Assembly (NCBI RefSeq): GCF_963678975.1
Contig: NC_089272.1
Location: 47,016,032 to 47,080,031, forward strand
Direction of reading: 5' to 3'
Length of the DNA: 64,000 bases
DNA from: Dysidea avara
Lineage: Eukaryota > Porifera > Demospongiae > Dictyoceratida > Dysideidae
The translations under genes were made by a program, and so were the position numbers. Positions 44,860 to 55,654 of the stretch are shown here, one piece after another; position 1 is the stretch's first letter; every line of letters begins with the position of its first letter. Below the pieces are notes generated by a model. That model was not told the DNA's origin, ran no database searches, and saw only the letters and a list, made by a program, of their open reading frames with translations.

Positions 44860-45870
44860 CTACAACAGCTACTCTGAGCTACTCCCTGTTTTATCTAGAG
44901 TACTGTATCTTATATAAGTCTACTATTTTTTGTTCTTTTATTAATAATTTTCCTTTCCTTTATACCCGTGCTGATGATACCAAAAACGTAGGTACAGAAG
45001 TACAGTAGTTTAGATAGAGCTGAAGTGGGGCCCCTTTAGAAACATATTCTATGCCTGATTCGAAATTTTTTTGCAGAGAAATAAAGTGAATTACAGTACT
45101 AAACTGATGAGGAGAAATAAAACCTTGCAATTGATCTCTATGGAATTTTTTGCATAATAAATATGTTAGATAACAATAATGAATGCAAACCATATACCTT
45201 CACACATGCATATAATAGCTACACAGTCAGACAAACATAGCAACAGTATAATTATGCTGACACACACAATAAATAGTGAGGAGTGAGGTACACCTGTAGG
45301 TTTAGCTACCATAATATGTGACCAGATTTGACAAAAGTACCAGGCTTCCACACGCAGTTCACACACACACACATTCAGATTTGTGACTTTAAAGGACAAT
45401 AACTTGACATACATAGCAGTATGCTATTGTTTTCGTATTTTGACCTGTAATTACATACAGTAGTGCAATAAAGGAAATTTATGTGAAAATTATAGGGCTA
45501 TAGCATCCAATCATTGAAAACTATTTGACTATGTACCCATGCACCACAATAGATAATGGTTAGCTAGCTATAGTCTACTATATCTAGCATTGTATATACA
45601 GTCTTCAAGTTTTGTTCATCTCATTTACTTGTATCTTATTATGCTAAGGTGTTTAAAAGTGCTATTACATAGCAAAACACTATTAATTTAACTCCAAACT
45701 TATAGTACCATGTGTTTTAACACTTTAAAAGCTGCAGCAGAACAGTAAAGAAAACGTGTAAAAGTTGGATTAATAGGCTTTATAATTTTGCTGTCAAATC
45801 CAATGAATGATTAGGTTAACTTTAAAGAGTTAGACTTAATTGTCTATACTACCATTCTATACTAGTGTTC
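44860..45870. other. No gene recognised
   Basis: AT-rich with (CA)n near 45,361-45,373. Minus-strand frames of 70-80 codons show no domain. No clear repeat borders. Confidence 0.45.
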
Positions 45871-45871
45871 A

Positions 45872-46138
45872 AAAAATTAAAATATGGGAATAGAGAAAAA
45901 GTAAAGAAACAAGAGTCAAGCAAGCCAGCATGTTAATCTCTGATAATATTATGATATATAGAAAGTAAGGAAAAATAGCTTCTCCGTAAATCAAAGGCAG
46001 ATAAGTACTGAGAATGCTTCTGTATAAAAGTTTATTTGAGTCCAAATAGAGATCTCTGTGTGTTTAACATGCTGGCTTGTTTGACTATTGTTTCTTTACT
46101 TTTTTCAGCAATCTCTATTCCCATGTTTTAATTTTTAA
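45872..46138. mobile_element. MITE with long inverted ends, 267 bp
   Basis: AAAAAATTAAAATATGGGAA ... AAGTAAAGAAACAA ... CAAGCCAGCATGTTA faces AACATGCTGGCTTG ... TTGTTTCTTTACTT ... TTCCCATGTTTTAATTTTT. No ORF. Confidence 0.8.
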
Positions 46139-46300
46139 AGCTTACTTTTAGACTAGTTTGTTTACTTTTTTATAAATCTATTAATGGGTAGCTAACAAGA
46201 TAATAAGAGGCGCTGGTGGTACTTGACATTACACAGTACTAAACACGTATATCAAGTTCGTCATCATGTACAGTATTTGTTAAGTAGTGAGTTAATATTA

Positions 46301-46662
46301 TCTAAACCAAAACAGCCAAGCTGTAAAAAAAGAGTGCGACCCTCCAACAGGCCAAGGTGGAAAAAGATGTGAAATCCAAGGTGGTGGCCAAGAAATGGCT
46401 GTGATGGTAGGTTAATGGCAATACGACAATTCAGGTGAATTCACCTGAGTTGTCGTAATGGCAGCCAAGCAATGGCTGTGATGGTAGGTTAATGGCAATA
46501 CGACAATTCAGGTGAATTCACCTGAATTGTCGTAATTAAATGTTTGCCATTAACCTACCATCCCAGTCATTTCTTGGCCGCCACCTTGGATTTCACATCT
46601 TTTTCACCTTGGCCTTTTGGGGGCCGCACTCTTTTTTTACAGCTTGGCTGTTTTGGTTTAGA
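46301..46662. mobile_element. Foldback element F2
   Basis: Ends TCTAAACCAAAACAGCC and GGCTGTTTTGGTTTAGA. Differs from F1, F3 and F4 in an internal tandem duplication of the centre: ATGGCTGTGATGGTAGGTTA followed by GGTGAATTCACCTGA occurs twice (46,396-46,460 and 46,466-46,530). Confidence 0.9.
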
Positions 46663-46866
46663 TATCACTTCTTTTTGTATTGCAAGCCACAAAGCTGGCC
46701 ATATGGCTTTGATGCTTTCTTTTAATTTGTTTTTTTTTACTGCAGGAATTTTGAAACAAAGGAAGTAGCTCTAAGATTTTTATGATGAAATATTTGTATA
46801 TTTAACATTGAATGATGATTATCACATACTGTAGTTAATAAGGTGACTTCTTACATAACTGAATTG

Positions 46867-47790
46867 TAGCTGAAACTCTCATTGTTTGTAGCTGAACTCT
46901 TTTTAAGGTGATTTGTTTCTAGCTAAACTCTCTACAGGATGATTTGTTTCTAGCTGAACTCTCTACAGAGTGATTGTTTGCAGCTGAAGTCTCTGCATGG
47001 TGGTTTCTTTGTAGCTGAACTCTCTACAAGGTGACTTGTTCTAGCTGAACTTTCTACAGGGTGATTTGTTCATAGCTGAACTATCTGCAGGGTGATTTGC
47101 TTGTAATTGACCTCTCTACAAGGTGATCCTTCTAGCTAATCTCTCTATAGGATGACTTTTCTATCTGAACTCTCTACAGGGTGATCTGTTCATAGCTGAA
47201 CTCTCTACAGGATGATTTGTTTTCAGTTGAACTCTCTACATGGTGGTTTCTTTGTAGCTGAGCTCTCTATAAGGTGATGCCTTGTAGCTGATCTCTCTAC
47301 TGGATGACTTGTTTCTAGCTGATCTCTCTGTAGAGTTATTATGGAGTTATAACATGTTTGTATAGTTGAACTTTTTACAGAGTGGTTTTTGATTGGTTGC
47401 TGAACTCTCCAGCTACACGGTGACTTGTTTGTACTATAGAGTGACTTGTTTGTAGCTGAACTCTCTAAAGAGTGACTTACTTGTAGCTGAACATTGTATA
47501 AGGTAACTTGTTTGTAGCTGATCTAGATGAACTCTCTACTGGGTAGTTTTTTTGCAGCTGAACCCTCTACACAGTGACTTGTTTGTAGCTGAATTCTCTA
47601 CAGAGTGATTTGTTGTCTCTACAAGGTGACTTGTTTATAGCTGAATTCTCTTCAGTGTGACTTATAATGTTCTGAATCTCTACAGCAACATATTTGTAGC
47701 TGAACGTTCTACAGGGTGACTTGCTTGTAGCTGAATTGTCTATAAGATTAACTGTTTGTAGCTGAACTCCTACAGAATAACTTGCAATCT
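46867..47790 (-). repeat. Satellite array A2, inverted and diverged
   Basis: About 30 monomers in reverse orientation (GTAGCTGAACTCTCTACA, GGGTGATTTGTT). Monomer variants and small indels are more frequent than in A3 and A4, and no clean higher-order period is visible. Confidence 0.9.
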
Positions 47791-48010
47791 AATAGAATGA
47801 GTAAGTTATAAAAGTAGCTGAATGCTCTATTAGGGTGACTGTTCTATTAGAGTATCTCGATCTCGCATATGCTACACGTAGTTGGCTTTCGAATCATAAC
47901 TCAGTGGTTTGTAATCCGATTCTTCTGTACTACTGCAAGGACCTTCTATGATAATTATTCCAGCTACACACCGATTTCAGCTCACTGCTCTAAGCGGTTT
48001 GCCTGGTAGT

Positions 48011-49285
48011 AGAGATTTCCAACTTAATTAAATAATTAACATTCCATACATTCATTGGTATGATAAATGTTGTGCTATTTTTCAGGGTCATTTTAGTGCA
48101 AATCCCACCTCAATCAGTGGTTCCTATCAAAAGATATAAGGAAAAGAAATTGACAGTGTGATGATTTTTGTGTACATCATTTTCAATGCTTTTTATGTAT
48201 ATTGCATGGCACCAAACACAATATTCAAAGTGTCATAAATCTAGATAGGAAACTAATAATGGCATGAAATTTTCACCACATATCCATTTTATGAAGAACA
48301 GCATATGAATTAGGTAAATCCTCTCAAGAGTGACCACATCTTTGTAGACTGACCACAATATTTAATACATGAATAAAGCAAGTGATTCACAAATAAAACT
48401 GTGTATAATGTGTAACACTAAGTATACACAGGTACCTAATGCATTTTCAGGGATAACTAACTAGAAAAATCAGTAATATTATGTAACATGGTAATTACAG
48501 GCATCACAGGTCATGATCACAATTAACACAAACTTCGAAAACATGACAATCAGATAAACAAATTGTAAGACCAACATTATTTTTAAAATAGATTTTTTGG
48601 ACACTGTTCAGCTTTATTTGTCACATTGTAAGCACTAAGGATAATAATTATCATATAACACAATGACATTACTATATACTACAAAGAGAAATTATAAATA
48701 GTTTCTGACCAAAATTACAATCAATTAAGCTGCTATAAAATGGATCAAAACAGCAGTAAATACACCAGAATATAACAACAGGTAAGTGTGAAGCCATGTA
48801 AGGCTGGTATCACATGCCAGTCTCCACTTTTGAAAAGATTATGCTCAACCTTGAACCTTATTTTGCAATTCCTCCCAAGACAACAAACTGCTCACCTTCG
48901 AACAATACTTGCATCGATGCAGAGGGATGCCTTGAAGCCCAGAGTGATTGTAATGCTGAATTCTGAACAGTGATAGATGGCGATTTACCTGTAAAAGGGC
49001 CATATTTTCGTCGTAATCCAACATCAATCATCCTCCAATCAAAAAAACACATGGCAAAATCGAAATCAGCATATACGGTTTGCCCAGGAACACTTTTTTC
49101 ATCCTCATCAGCTGCAGAAACACTCGGAAACTTTGACTATCACCGGTGTCCAATTAGAATTAATTATTTGTATGGGCTCCCTATGGGGATTTTTATTTCT
49201 CAAACTTTTATTTGCTGTTTCAATAAATACCGCATGGATTTTAATCTAGTAAAATGCATTACGAAGTACGAAGCATTGGCTACCA
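48011..49285 (-). other. Gap between inverted composites; possible small minus-strand exons
   Basis: No strong gene. On the minus strand, 49,052-48,990 could be a first exon (MCFFDWRMIDVGLRRKYG then PFT, donor GTAAAT), and 48,963-48,890 a second (HYNHSGLQGIPLHRCKYCSK, donor GTGAGC). The peptides match no family known to me. The rest is AT-rich and featureless. Treat as a weak gene candidate. Confidence 0.25.
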
Positions 49286-49288
49286 TTA

Positions 49289-49668
49289 GGCCACTCTAAT
49301 TGGTAATTATGTTTCTGGTCCACCGCCCGCATCCTTTTTACAGAAAGTGAAATTTCAGAAATACGTGGGGAATATGCCCGCATCAGATTTTTGAAAAGGC
49401 TGGATTTCAGAAACAAATATTGGGCTGCTACAAACATGCTAAATCTAACTGCTTACGTGTCACTATATGTCTTTTGTCAGTGAAAACCTGCAAGAAATGG
49501 ATATAGTGCATAGTACAGATCGATATGCTCTAATAAAACAATCACAAAATCACAAAAATGCTATAATTGAGCAGTCACATCATTGTTGCTTTTTTGCTGA
49601 ATTCCGCCCGCCCGCACCTAAAACCAAACTTCAGATGACCAGAAACATAAAAACAAATTGGAGTGGCC
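49289..49668. mobile_element. PIF/Harbinger-type MITE, copy 1
   Basis: TIRs GGCCACTCTAATTGG and CAAATTGGAGTGGCC; target duplication TTA on both sides (49,286-49,288; 49,669-49,671). Subterminal TTATGTTTCTGGTC and GACCAGAAACATAA pair. Inside is a diverged motif copy (GCTCTAATAAAACAATCAC, 49,528). The same family is at 62,039-62,399. Confidence 0.85.
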
Positions 49669-49900
49669 TTAACTGAATGGAAGCTTGTGAAACATTTTTG
49701 AAGGCGTATAATTTAAGTAGCAAAAATATGTGTGAAAAATTGGTAGGTTGGAAATTGCTACTGGTAGGCGTGAAAACTAATAGTTTTTTTATTCGATCGC
49801 GTAATTGTGACACAGGTTGGGTTTTGTGAGATACCTCGATGGTCTTTAATTTAACTGGATTCCTTTCAAACCACAAAAATGCACTCCTACAATATATATA

Positions 49901-50777
49901 TCAAGACACACGATAGTGTGTCGTGCGGCCCAAGAAGCCGGCGCGCCACACCGTGAGTATATTAACAGGAAGAAAGAAAACGTAATTTTCACACCTATGT
50001 AGCTCTGTGATCCCTTATCCGATTGGAACCAAATTTGCTGGAGACGTGCCACCCAGTTAGGGTAGTCTACATACCAAATTTGAAGAAAATCGCTCCAGCC
50101 ATTTCCGAGATACGAGCGAACAAAATTTCGTTTTAATTTCTTTGTTTTTTCTTCTTCTTCATCTTCTTCATTTCGCACACTTCGCAAAATTCGCCATAAA
50201 ACACGAATGCGTGCTCGGATTTGGCTGAAATTTGGCACACTTAAAGGGCTCATTAAGGCGGATCTCCGTACCAATTTTGGTAGGAATCCGATGAACATTC
50301 ACGGAGTTATGACCGATTATTTGCGTAAAATAAGGTCGAAGGTCTGTCACGCCTACAGGGTAAACGCCTTGGAGGAATCAGTTGAAAATTGATATGTAGA
50401 TGGAGCAACCATCGTAGGAGTGCCTTTTTGTGGTTTGAAAGGAATCGGGATAAAGACCATGGAGATATGACACGAAACCCAACCTGTGTCAAAATTACGC
50501 GATCGATTTTTATGAATAAAAAAACTATTAGTTTTCGTATCTACCAGGCAAACCGCTTAGAGCAACGAGCTGAAAATCAGTATGTAGCTGGAATAATCAT
50601 CATAGATAGTCCTTGCAGTAGTACAGAAGAATCGGAATACAAATCACTGAGTTATGATTCGAAAGGCAACTAGGTGCAGCAAATGCGAGATCGAGATACT
50701 CTAATAGAACAGTCACCCTAATAAAGCATTCAGCTGCATTTATAATTTACTCAGTTATATTACATTGTAAGTTATTC
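49901..50777 (+). repeat. Unique 5' body of the composite element
   Basis: Conserved with 57,845-58,675 and, inverted, with 54,690-55,645: AGTATATTAACAGGAAGAAA, AGCTCTGTGATCCCTTATCC, GGCACACTTAAAGGGCTCAT, GGTAAACGCCTTGGAGGAAT. Short open frames (GTLKGLIKADLRTNFGRNPM) recur in the copies, but with stops and frame changes between them, so coding is doubtful; the similarity is at DNA level. Confidence 0.7.
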
Positions 50778-53700
50778 TGTAGGGATTTCAGCTACAAACA
50801 AGTCACCCTGTAGTCAGATCAGCTAGAAGAAGGTACCTAATAGAGAGTTCAGCTACAAATAAGCCATCATGTAGAGAGTTCAGCTCAAATAACTCACCCT
50901 GTAGAGAATTCAGCTACAAACAAATTGCCCTGTAGAGAGATCAGCTAGAAGAAGTTACCTTGTAGAGAGTTCAGTTACAAAGAAACAATCATGCAAAGAG
51001 TTTAGCTACAAACAAATCACCCAGTAAAAAGTTCCGCTATGAACAGATCACACTGTAGAGAGTTCAGTTAGAAACAAGTCATCCTGTAGAGAGATCAGCT
51101 AGAAGAAGTCACCTTGTAGAGAGTTCAGTTACAAAGAAACAATCATGGAAAGAGTTTAGCTGCAAACAAATCACCCAGTAGAAAGTTCCGCTATTAACAG
51201 ATCACACTGTAGAGAGTTCAGTTAGAAACAAGTCATCCTGTAGATAGATCAGCTAGAAGAAGTCACTTTGTAGAGAGTTCAGCTACAAAGAAACCACCAT
51301 GTAAAAGAGTTCAGCTGCAAACAAATCACCTGTAGAGAATTCAACTACAAACAAATCACCCTGTAGAAAGATCAGCTAGAAAAAGTTACCTTGTAGAGAG
51401 TTCAGCTACAAACAAATCACCCTGTAGAAAGTTCAGCTACAAACAAGTCACCCTGTAGAGAGATCAGCTAGAAACAAGTCATCCTGTAGAGAGTTCAGCT
51501 AGAAGAAGTTACGTTGTACAGAGTTCAGCTACAAAGAAACTACCATGTAGAGAGTTCAGCTGCAAATAAATCGCCCTGTAGAGAATTCAGCTACAAACAA
51601 ATCACCCTGTAGAAAGATCAGCTAGAAGAAGTTACCTTGTAGAGAGTTCAGCCACAAACAAATCACCCTGTAGAGAGTTCAGCTACAAAGAAACTACCAT
51701 ATAGAGAGTTCAGCTGCAAACAAATCACCTGTAGAGAATTCAGCTACAAACAAATTACCCTGTAAAAAGATCAGCTAGAAGAAGTTACCTTGTAGAGAGT
51801 TCAGCTACAAACAAATCACCCTGTAGAGAGTTCAGCTAGAAACAAGACACTCCGTAGAGAGATCAGCTAGAAACAAGCCACCCGTAGAGAGTTCAGCTAG
51901 AATAAGTTACACTGTAGAGAGTTCGGCTACAAAGAAACTACCATGTAGAGAGTTCAGCTGCAAACAAATCGCCTGTAGAGAATCCAGCTACAAACAAATC
52001 ACCCTGTAGAAAGATCAGCTAGAAGAAGTTACCTTGTAGAGAGTTCAGCTACAAACAAATCACCCTGTAGAGAGTTCAGCTACAAACAAGTCACCCTGTA
52101 GAGAGATCAGCTAGAAACAAGTCATCCTGTAGAGAGTTCAGCTAGAAGAAGTTACATTGTAGAGAGTTCAGCTACAAAGTAACTACCATGTAGAGAGTTC
52201 AGCTGCAAGCAAATCGCCCTGTAGAGAATTCAGCTACAAACAAATCACCCTGTAGAAAGATCAGCTAGAAGAAGTTACCTTGTAGAGAGTTCAGCTACAA
52301 ACAAATCACCCTGTAGAGAGTTCAGCTACAAACAAGTCACCCTGTAGAGAGATCAGCTAGAAACAAGTCATCCTGTAGAGAGTTCAGCTAGAAGAAGTTA
52401 CATTGTAGAGAGTTCAGCTACAAAGAAACTACCATGTAGAGAGTTCAGCTGCAAACAAATCACCCTGTAGAGAATTCAGCTACAAACAAATCACCCTGTA
52501 GAAAGTTCAGCTACAAACAAGTCACCCTGTAGAGAGATCAGCTAGAAACAAGTCATCCTGCAGAGAGTTCAGCTAGAAGAAGTTACATTGTAGAGAGTTC
52601 AGCTACAAAGAACCTACCATGTAGAGAGTTCAGCTGCAAATAAATCACCCTGTAGAGAATTCAGCTACAAACAAATCACCCTGTAGAAAGATCAGCTAGA
52701 AGACGTTACCTTGTAGAGAGTTCAGCTACAAACAAATCACCCTGTAGAGAGTTCAGCTACAAAGAAACTACCATATAGAGAGTTTAGCTGCAAACAAATC
52801 ACCCTGTAGAGAATTCAGCTACAAACAAATTACCCTGTAGAAAGGTCAGCTAGAAGAAGTTACCTTGTAGAGAGTTCAGCTAGAAACAAATCACCCTGTA
52901 GAGAGTTCAGCTACAAACAAGTCACCCTGTAGAGAGATCATCTAGAAACAAGCCACCCGTTGAGAGTTCAGCTAGAAGAAGTTACATTGTAGAGAGTTCA
53001 GCTACAAAGAAGCTACAATGTAGAGAGTTCAGCTGCAAACAAATTGCCCTGTAGAGAATTCAGCTACAAACAAATCGCCCTGTAGAAAGGTCAGCCAGAA
53101 GAAGTTACCTAGCAGAGAGTTCAGCTACAAACAAATCACCCTGTAGAGAGTTCAGCTACAAACAAGTCACCCTGTAGAGAGATCAGCTAGAAACAAGTCA
53201 TCCTGTAGAGAGTTCAGCTAGAATAAGTTACATTGTAGAGAGTTCAGCTACAAAGAAACTACCATGTAGAGAATTCAGCTACAAACAAATCACCCTGTAG
53301 AAAGGTCAGCTAGAAGAAGTTACCTTGTAGAAAGTTCAGCTACAAACAAATCACCCTGTAGAGAGTTCAGCTAGAAAAAAGTCACCCTGTAAAGAGATCA
53401 GCTAGAAACAAGCCACCCGTAGAGAGTTCAGCTAGAAGAAGTTACATTGTAGAGAGTTCAGCTACAAACAAGTCACCATGTAGAGAGTTCAGCTAGAAGA
53501 AGTTACTTTGTAGAGAGTTCAGCTACAAACAAATCACCCTGTAGAGAGTTCAGCTACAAACAAGTCACCCTGTAGAGAGTTCAGCTAGAAAAAGTTACTT
53601 TGTAGAGAGTTCAGCTACAAACAAATCACCCTGTAGAGAGTTCAGCTACAAACAAGTCACCCTGTAGAGAGATCAGCTAGAAACAAGTCATCCTGTAGAG

Positions 53701-54242
53701 AGTTCAGCTAGACGAAGTTACATTGTAGAGAGTTCAGTTTCAAAAAAACTACCATGTAGAGAATTCAGCTACAAACAAATCACCCTGTAGAAAGGTCAGC
53801 TAGAAGAAGTTACCTTGTAGAGAGTTCAGCTACAAACAAATCACCCTGTAGAGAGTTCAGCTAGAAACAAGTCACCCTGTAGAGAGATCAGCTAGAAACA
53901 AGCCACCCGTCGAGAGTTCAGCTAGAAGAAGTTACATTGTAGAGAGTTCAGCTACAAAGAAGCTACCATGTAGAGAGTTCAGCTGCAAACAAATCGCCCT
54001 GTAGAGAATTCAGCTACAAACAAATCACCCTGTAGAAAGGTCAGCTAGAAGAAGTTACCTTGTAGAGAGTTCAGCTACAAACAAATCACCCTGTAGAAAG
54101 ATCAGCTAGAAGAAGTTACCTTGTAGAGAGTTCAGCTACAAACAAATCACCCTGTAGAGAGTTCAGCTACAAACAAGTCATCCGGTAGAGGGATCAGCTA
54201 GAAGGATCACCTTGCAGAGAGGTCAGCTACAAAGAAATCACC
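50778..54242 (+). repeat. Satellite array A3 with 245-bp higher-order repeat
   Basis: About 113 monomers of 30-31 bp. In much of the array eight subtypes recur in fixed order with a period of about 245 bp: the AGCTGCAAAC-type monomer starts at about 51,947, 52,192 and 52,437. Some units are shortened to six monomers (52,437 to 52,622). Adjacent units are nearly identical, so the array has been homogenised recently. Confidence 0.95.
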
Positions 54243-54350
54243 CTGCTTCATCTTTTCTTCTTCCTGTAGTAAAGAAAAAAATGACAGGTTAAAAAGCCCT
54301 AAAGCCGGCCATAGTTCGGCTTTGGGGTATACAAATGCAAAAAGAAGTGA

Positions 54351-54680
54351 AATCTAATCCAAAACAGCCAAGCTGTAAAAAAAGAGTGCGGCCCTGAGAA
54401 AGGCTATGGTGAAAAAAGATGTGAAATCCAAGGTGGCGGCCAAGAAATGGCTGTGATGGTAGGTTAATGGTAAAAATTTTAATAACAACAATTCAGTGAA
54501 TTTGGTGCCACTTGGTCTTGGCACAAAATTCACTTGAATTGTCGTTATTAAAATTTTTACCATTAACCTACCATCACAGCCATTTCTTGGCCGCCACCTT
54601 GGATTTCACATCTTTTTTCACCATAGCCTTTCTCAGGGCCGCACTCTTTTTTTACAGCTTGGCTGTTTTGGATTAGATAT
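54351..54680. mobile_element. Foldback element F3
   Basis: Ends AATCTAATCCAAAACAGCC and GGCTGTTTTGGATTAGAT, arms about 150 bp, centre GGTGCCACTTGGTCTTGGCA. Closest to F1. It abuts an inverted composite 5' body at 54,690. Confidence 0.9.
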
Positions 54681-54689
54681 ATAGTTACT

Positions 54690-55645
54690 CCATCTACATA
54701 GCAATTTTCAGCTTATTCCTTCAAGCGGTTTTTTACCCTGTGGGTGTGACAGACCTTCGACCTTATTTTACTCAAATAATAAGTCATAACTCCATGCATA
54801 TTCATCGGATTCCTACCAAACTTAGTACTGAGATTCGCCTTAATGAGCCCTTTAAGTGTGCCAAATTTCATCCCAATTGGAACACACATTCGTGTTTTAT
54901 GGCAGATTTTTCGAAGTGTGCAAAAAGAAGTAGAAGAAAAAAACGAAGAAAAACAAACCCAAACTTCAGCCGCTAGAGCCATAGATATTAGAGTACAGCG
55001 ATGTCCTTCAAATTTAGGGACCCGCCAATTATGCTGGCATAATTATGAACATAATAGGTGTCTGAAAACATTGAGCATAATGCTAGCATAATAGGTAGAA
55101 TATTTGTGTAATAGTATGAATTCTTGCTTATAAAAATAGCTATCACAGAAAGATCGATATACTCTAATAGAACAGTCAGTAACTCTATAATCACATAGCT
55201 GACTGTTCTATTAGAGTATATCGATCTTTTCTGTGATATGCATTTTGACAAGTAAGTTTGTGCTTCAGCCACTTACTATTTATCTATAAATTGGAAATTA
55301 TTACTAGAACATGGGAACCGAAGCATAAATAATTGGGCATAATTTGAGCATAATGGGTAAGTATTGAACATATATTTAAGCATAATAGGTAAATTTTTGA
55401 GCAGTGCAGCATAGCATAATAGGTAAAATTATGAGCATAATCGGCGGGTCCCTATTCAAATTTGCAATTGGAATGTGTACTCCCTACCTAGCCGGCACTT
55501 CCATTCTGTAGCAACTTTGGTTTCAATGGGATAAGGAATCATGGAGCTACAAAGGTGTGAAAATCGCTTTTACTTTCTTCCTGTTAATATACTCACGGTG
55601 TGGCGCGCCGGCTTCTTGTGCCGCACGACACACCGTGCGTCTTGA
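54690..55645 (-). mobile_element. Composite element 5' fragment, inverted, split by a hAT MITE
   Basis: The minus strand from 55,645 starts TCAAGACGCACGGTGTGTCG (A precedes), then AGTATATTAACAGGAAGAAA, continues to a point matching about 50,400 of copy 1, and stops at the F3 border. The MITE at 55,015-55,454 interrupts it with an exact 8-bp duplication, so the fragment is older than that insertion. Confidence 0.75.
55015..55454. mobile_element. hAT MITE, second copy, exact 8-bp duplication
   Basis: TIRs TAGGGACCCGCCAATTATGC and GCATAATCGGCGGGTCCCTA; flanks TTCAAATT at 55,007-55,014 and 55,455-55,462 are identical. Inverted relative to 31,876-32,320. The central palindrome carries ACTCTAATAGAACAGTCA (55,161) and its complement (55,203-55,220). 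No ORF. Confidence 0.95.
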
Positions 55646-55654
55646 TCAGTGTTA

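Larger units (their letters stand above)
46301..48010 (-). mobile_element. Composite element, inverted, 5' truncated
   Basis: Minus-strand copy of the composite repeat: Helitron-like body remnant (48,010-47,864), motif TGACTGTTCTATTAGAGTAT (47,836), satellite A2 (47,790-46,867), linker (46,860-46,670) and foldback F2 (46,662-46,301). The order equals that of the plus-strand copies at 49.9 and 57.8 kb. The 5' end (TCAAGAC) is missing. Its satellite is more diverged than the others, so it is probably older. Confidence 0.75.
49901..54680 (+). mobile_element. Composite satellite/foldback element, Helitron-like (copy 1)
   Basis: 4.8 kb. Begins TCAAGACACACGATAGTGTG (hairpin CACACGATAGTGTG) with A before it, followed by CGTGCGGCCCAAGAAGCCGG. 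Then come about 0.8 kb of conserved unique sequence (49,901-50,690), the motif ACTCTAATAGAACAGTCA (50,698), satellite A3 (50,778-54,242), the linker and foldback F3. No Rep/helicase ORF, so non-autonomous. The 5' TC after A and a central tandem array recall Helitron/HINE elements, but no CTRR 3' terminus was identified. Confidence 0.7.

Noticed and set aside
46540..46768. Membrane protein suggested by hydrophobic plus-strand frames
   Set aside because: The frames lie in foldback F2 and the linker; the same hydrophobic peptides appear at all foldback copies on both strands.
50207..50673. Coding gene in the composite body
   Set aside because: The peptides recur in the other copies, but with stops and frame changes; the similarity is nucleotide-level repeat homology.
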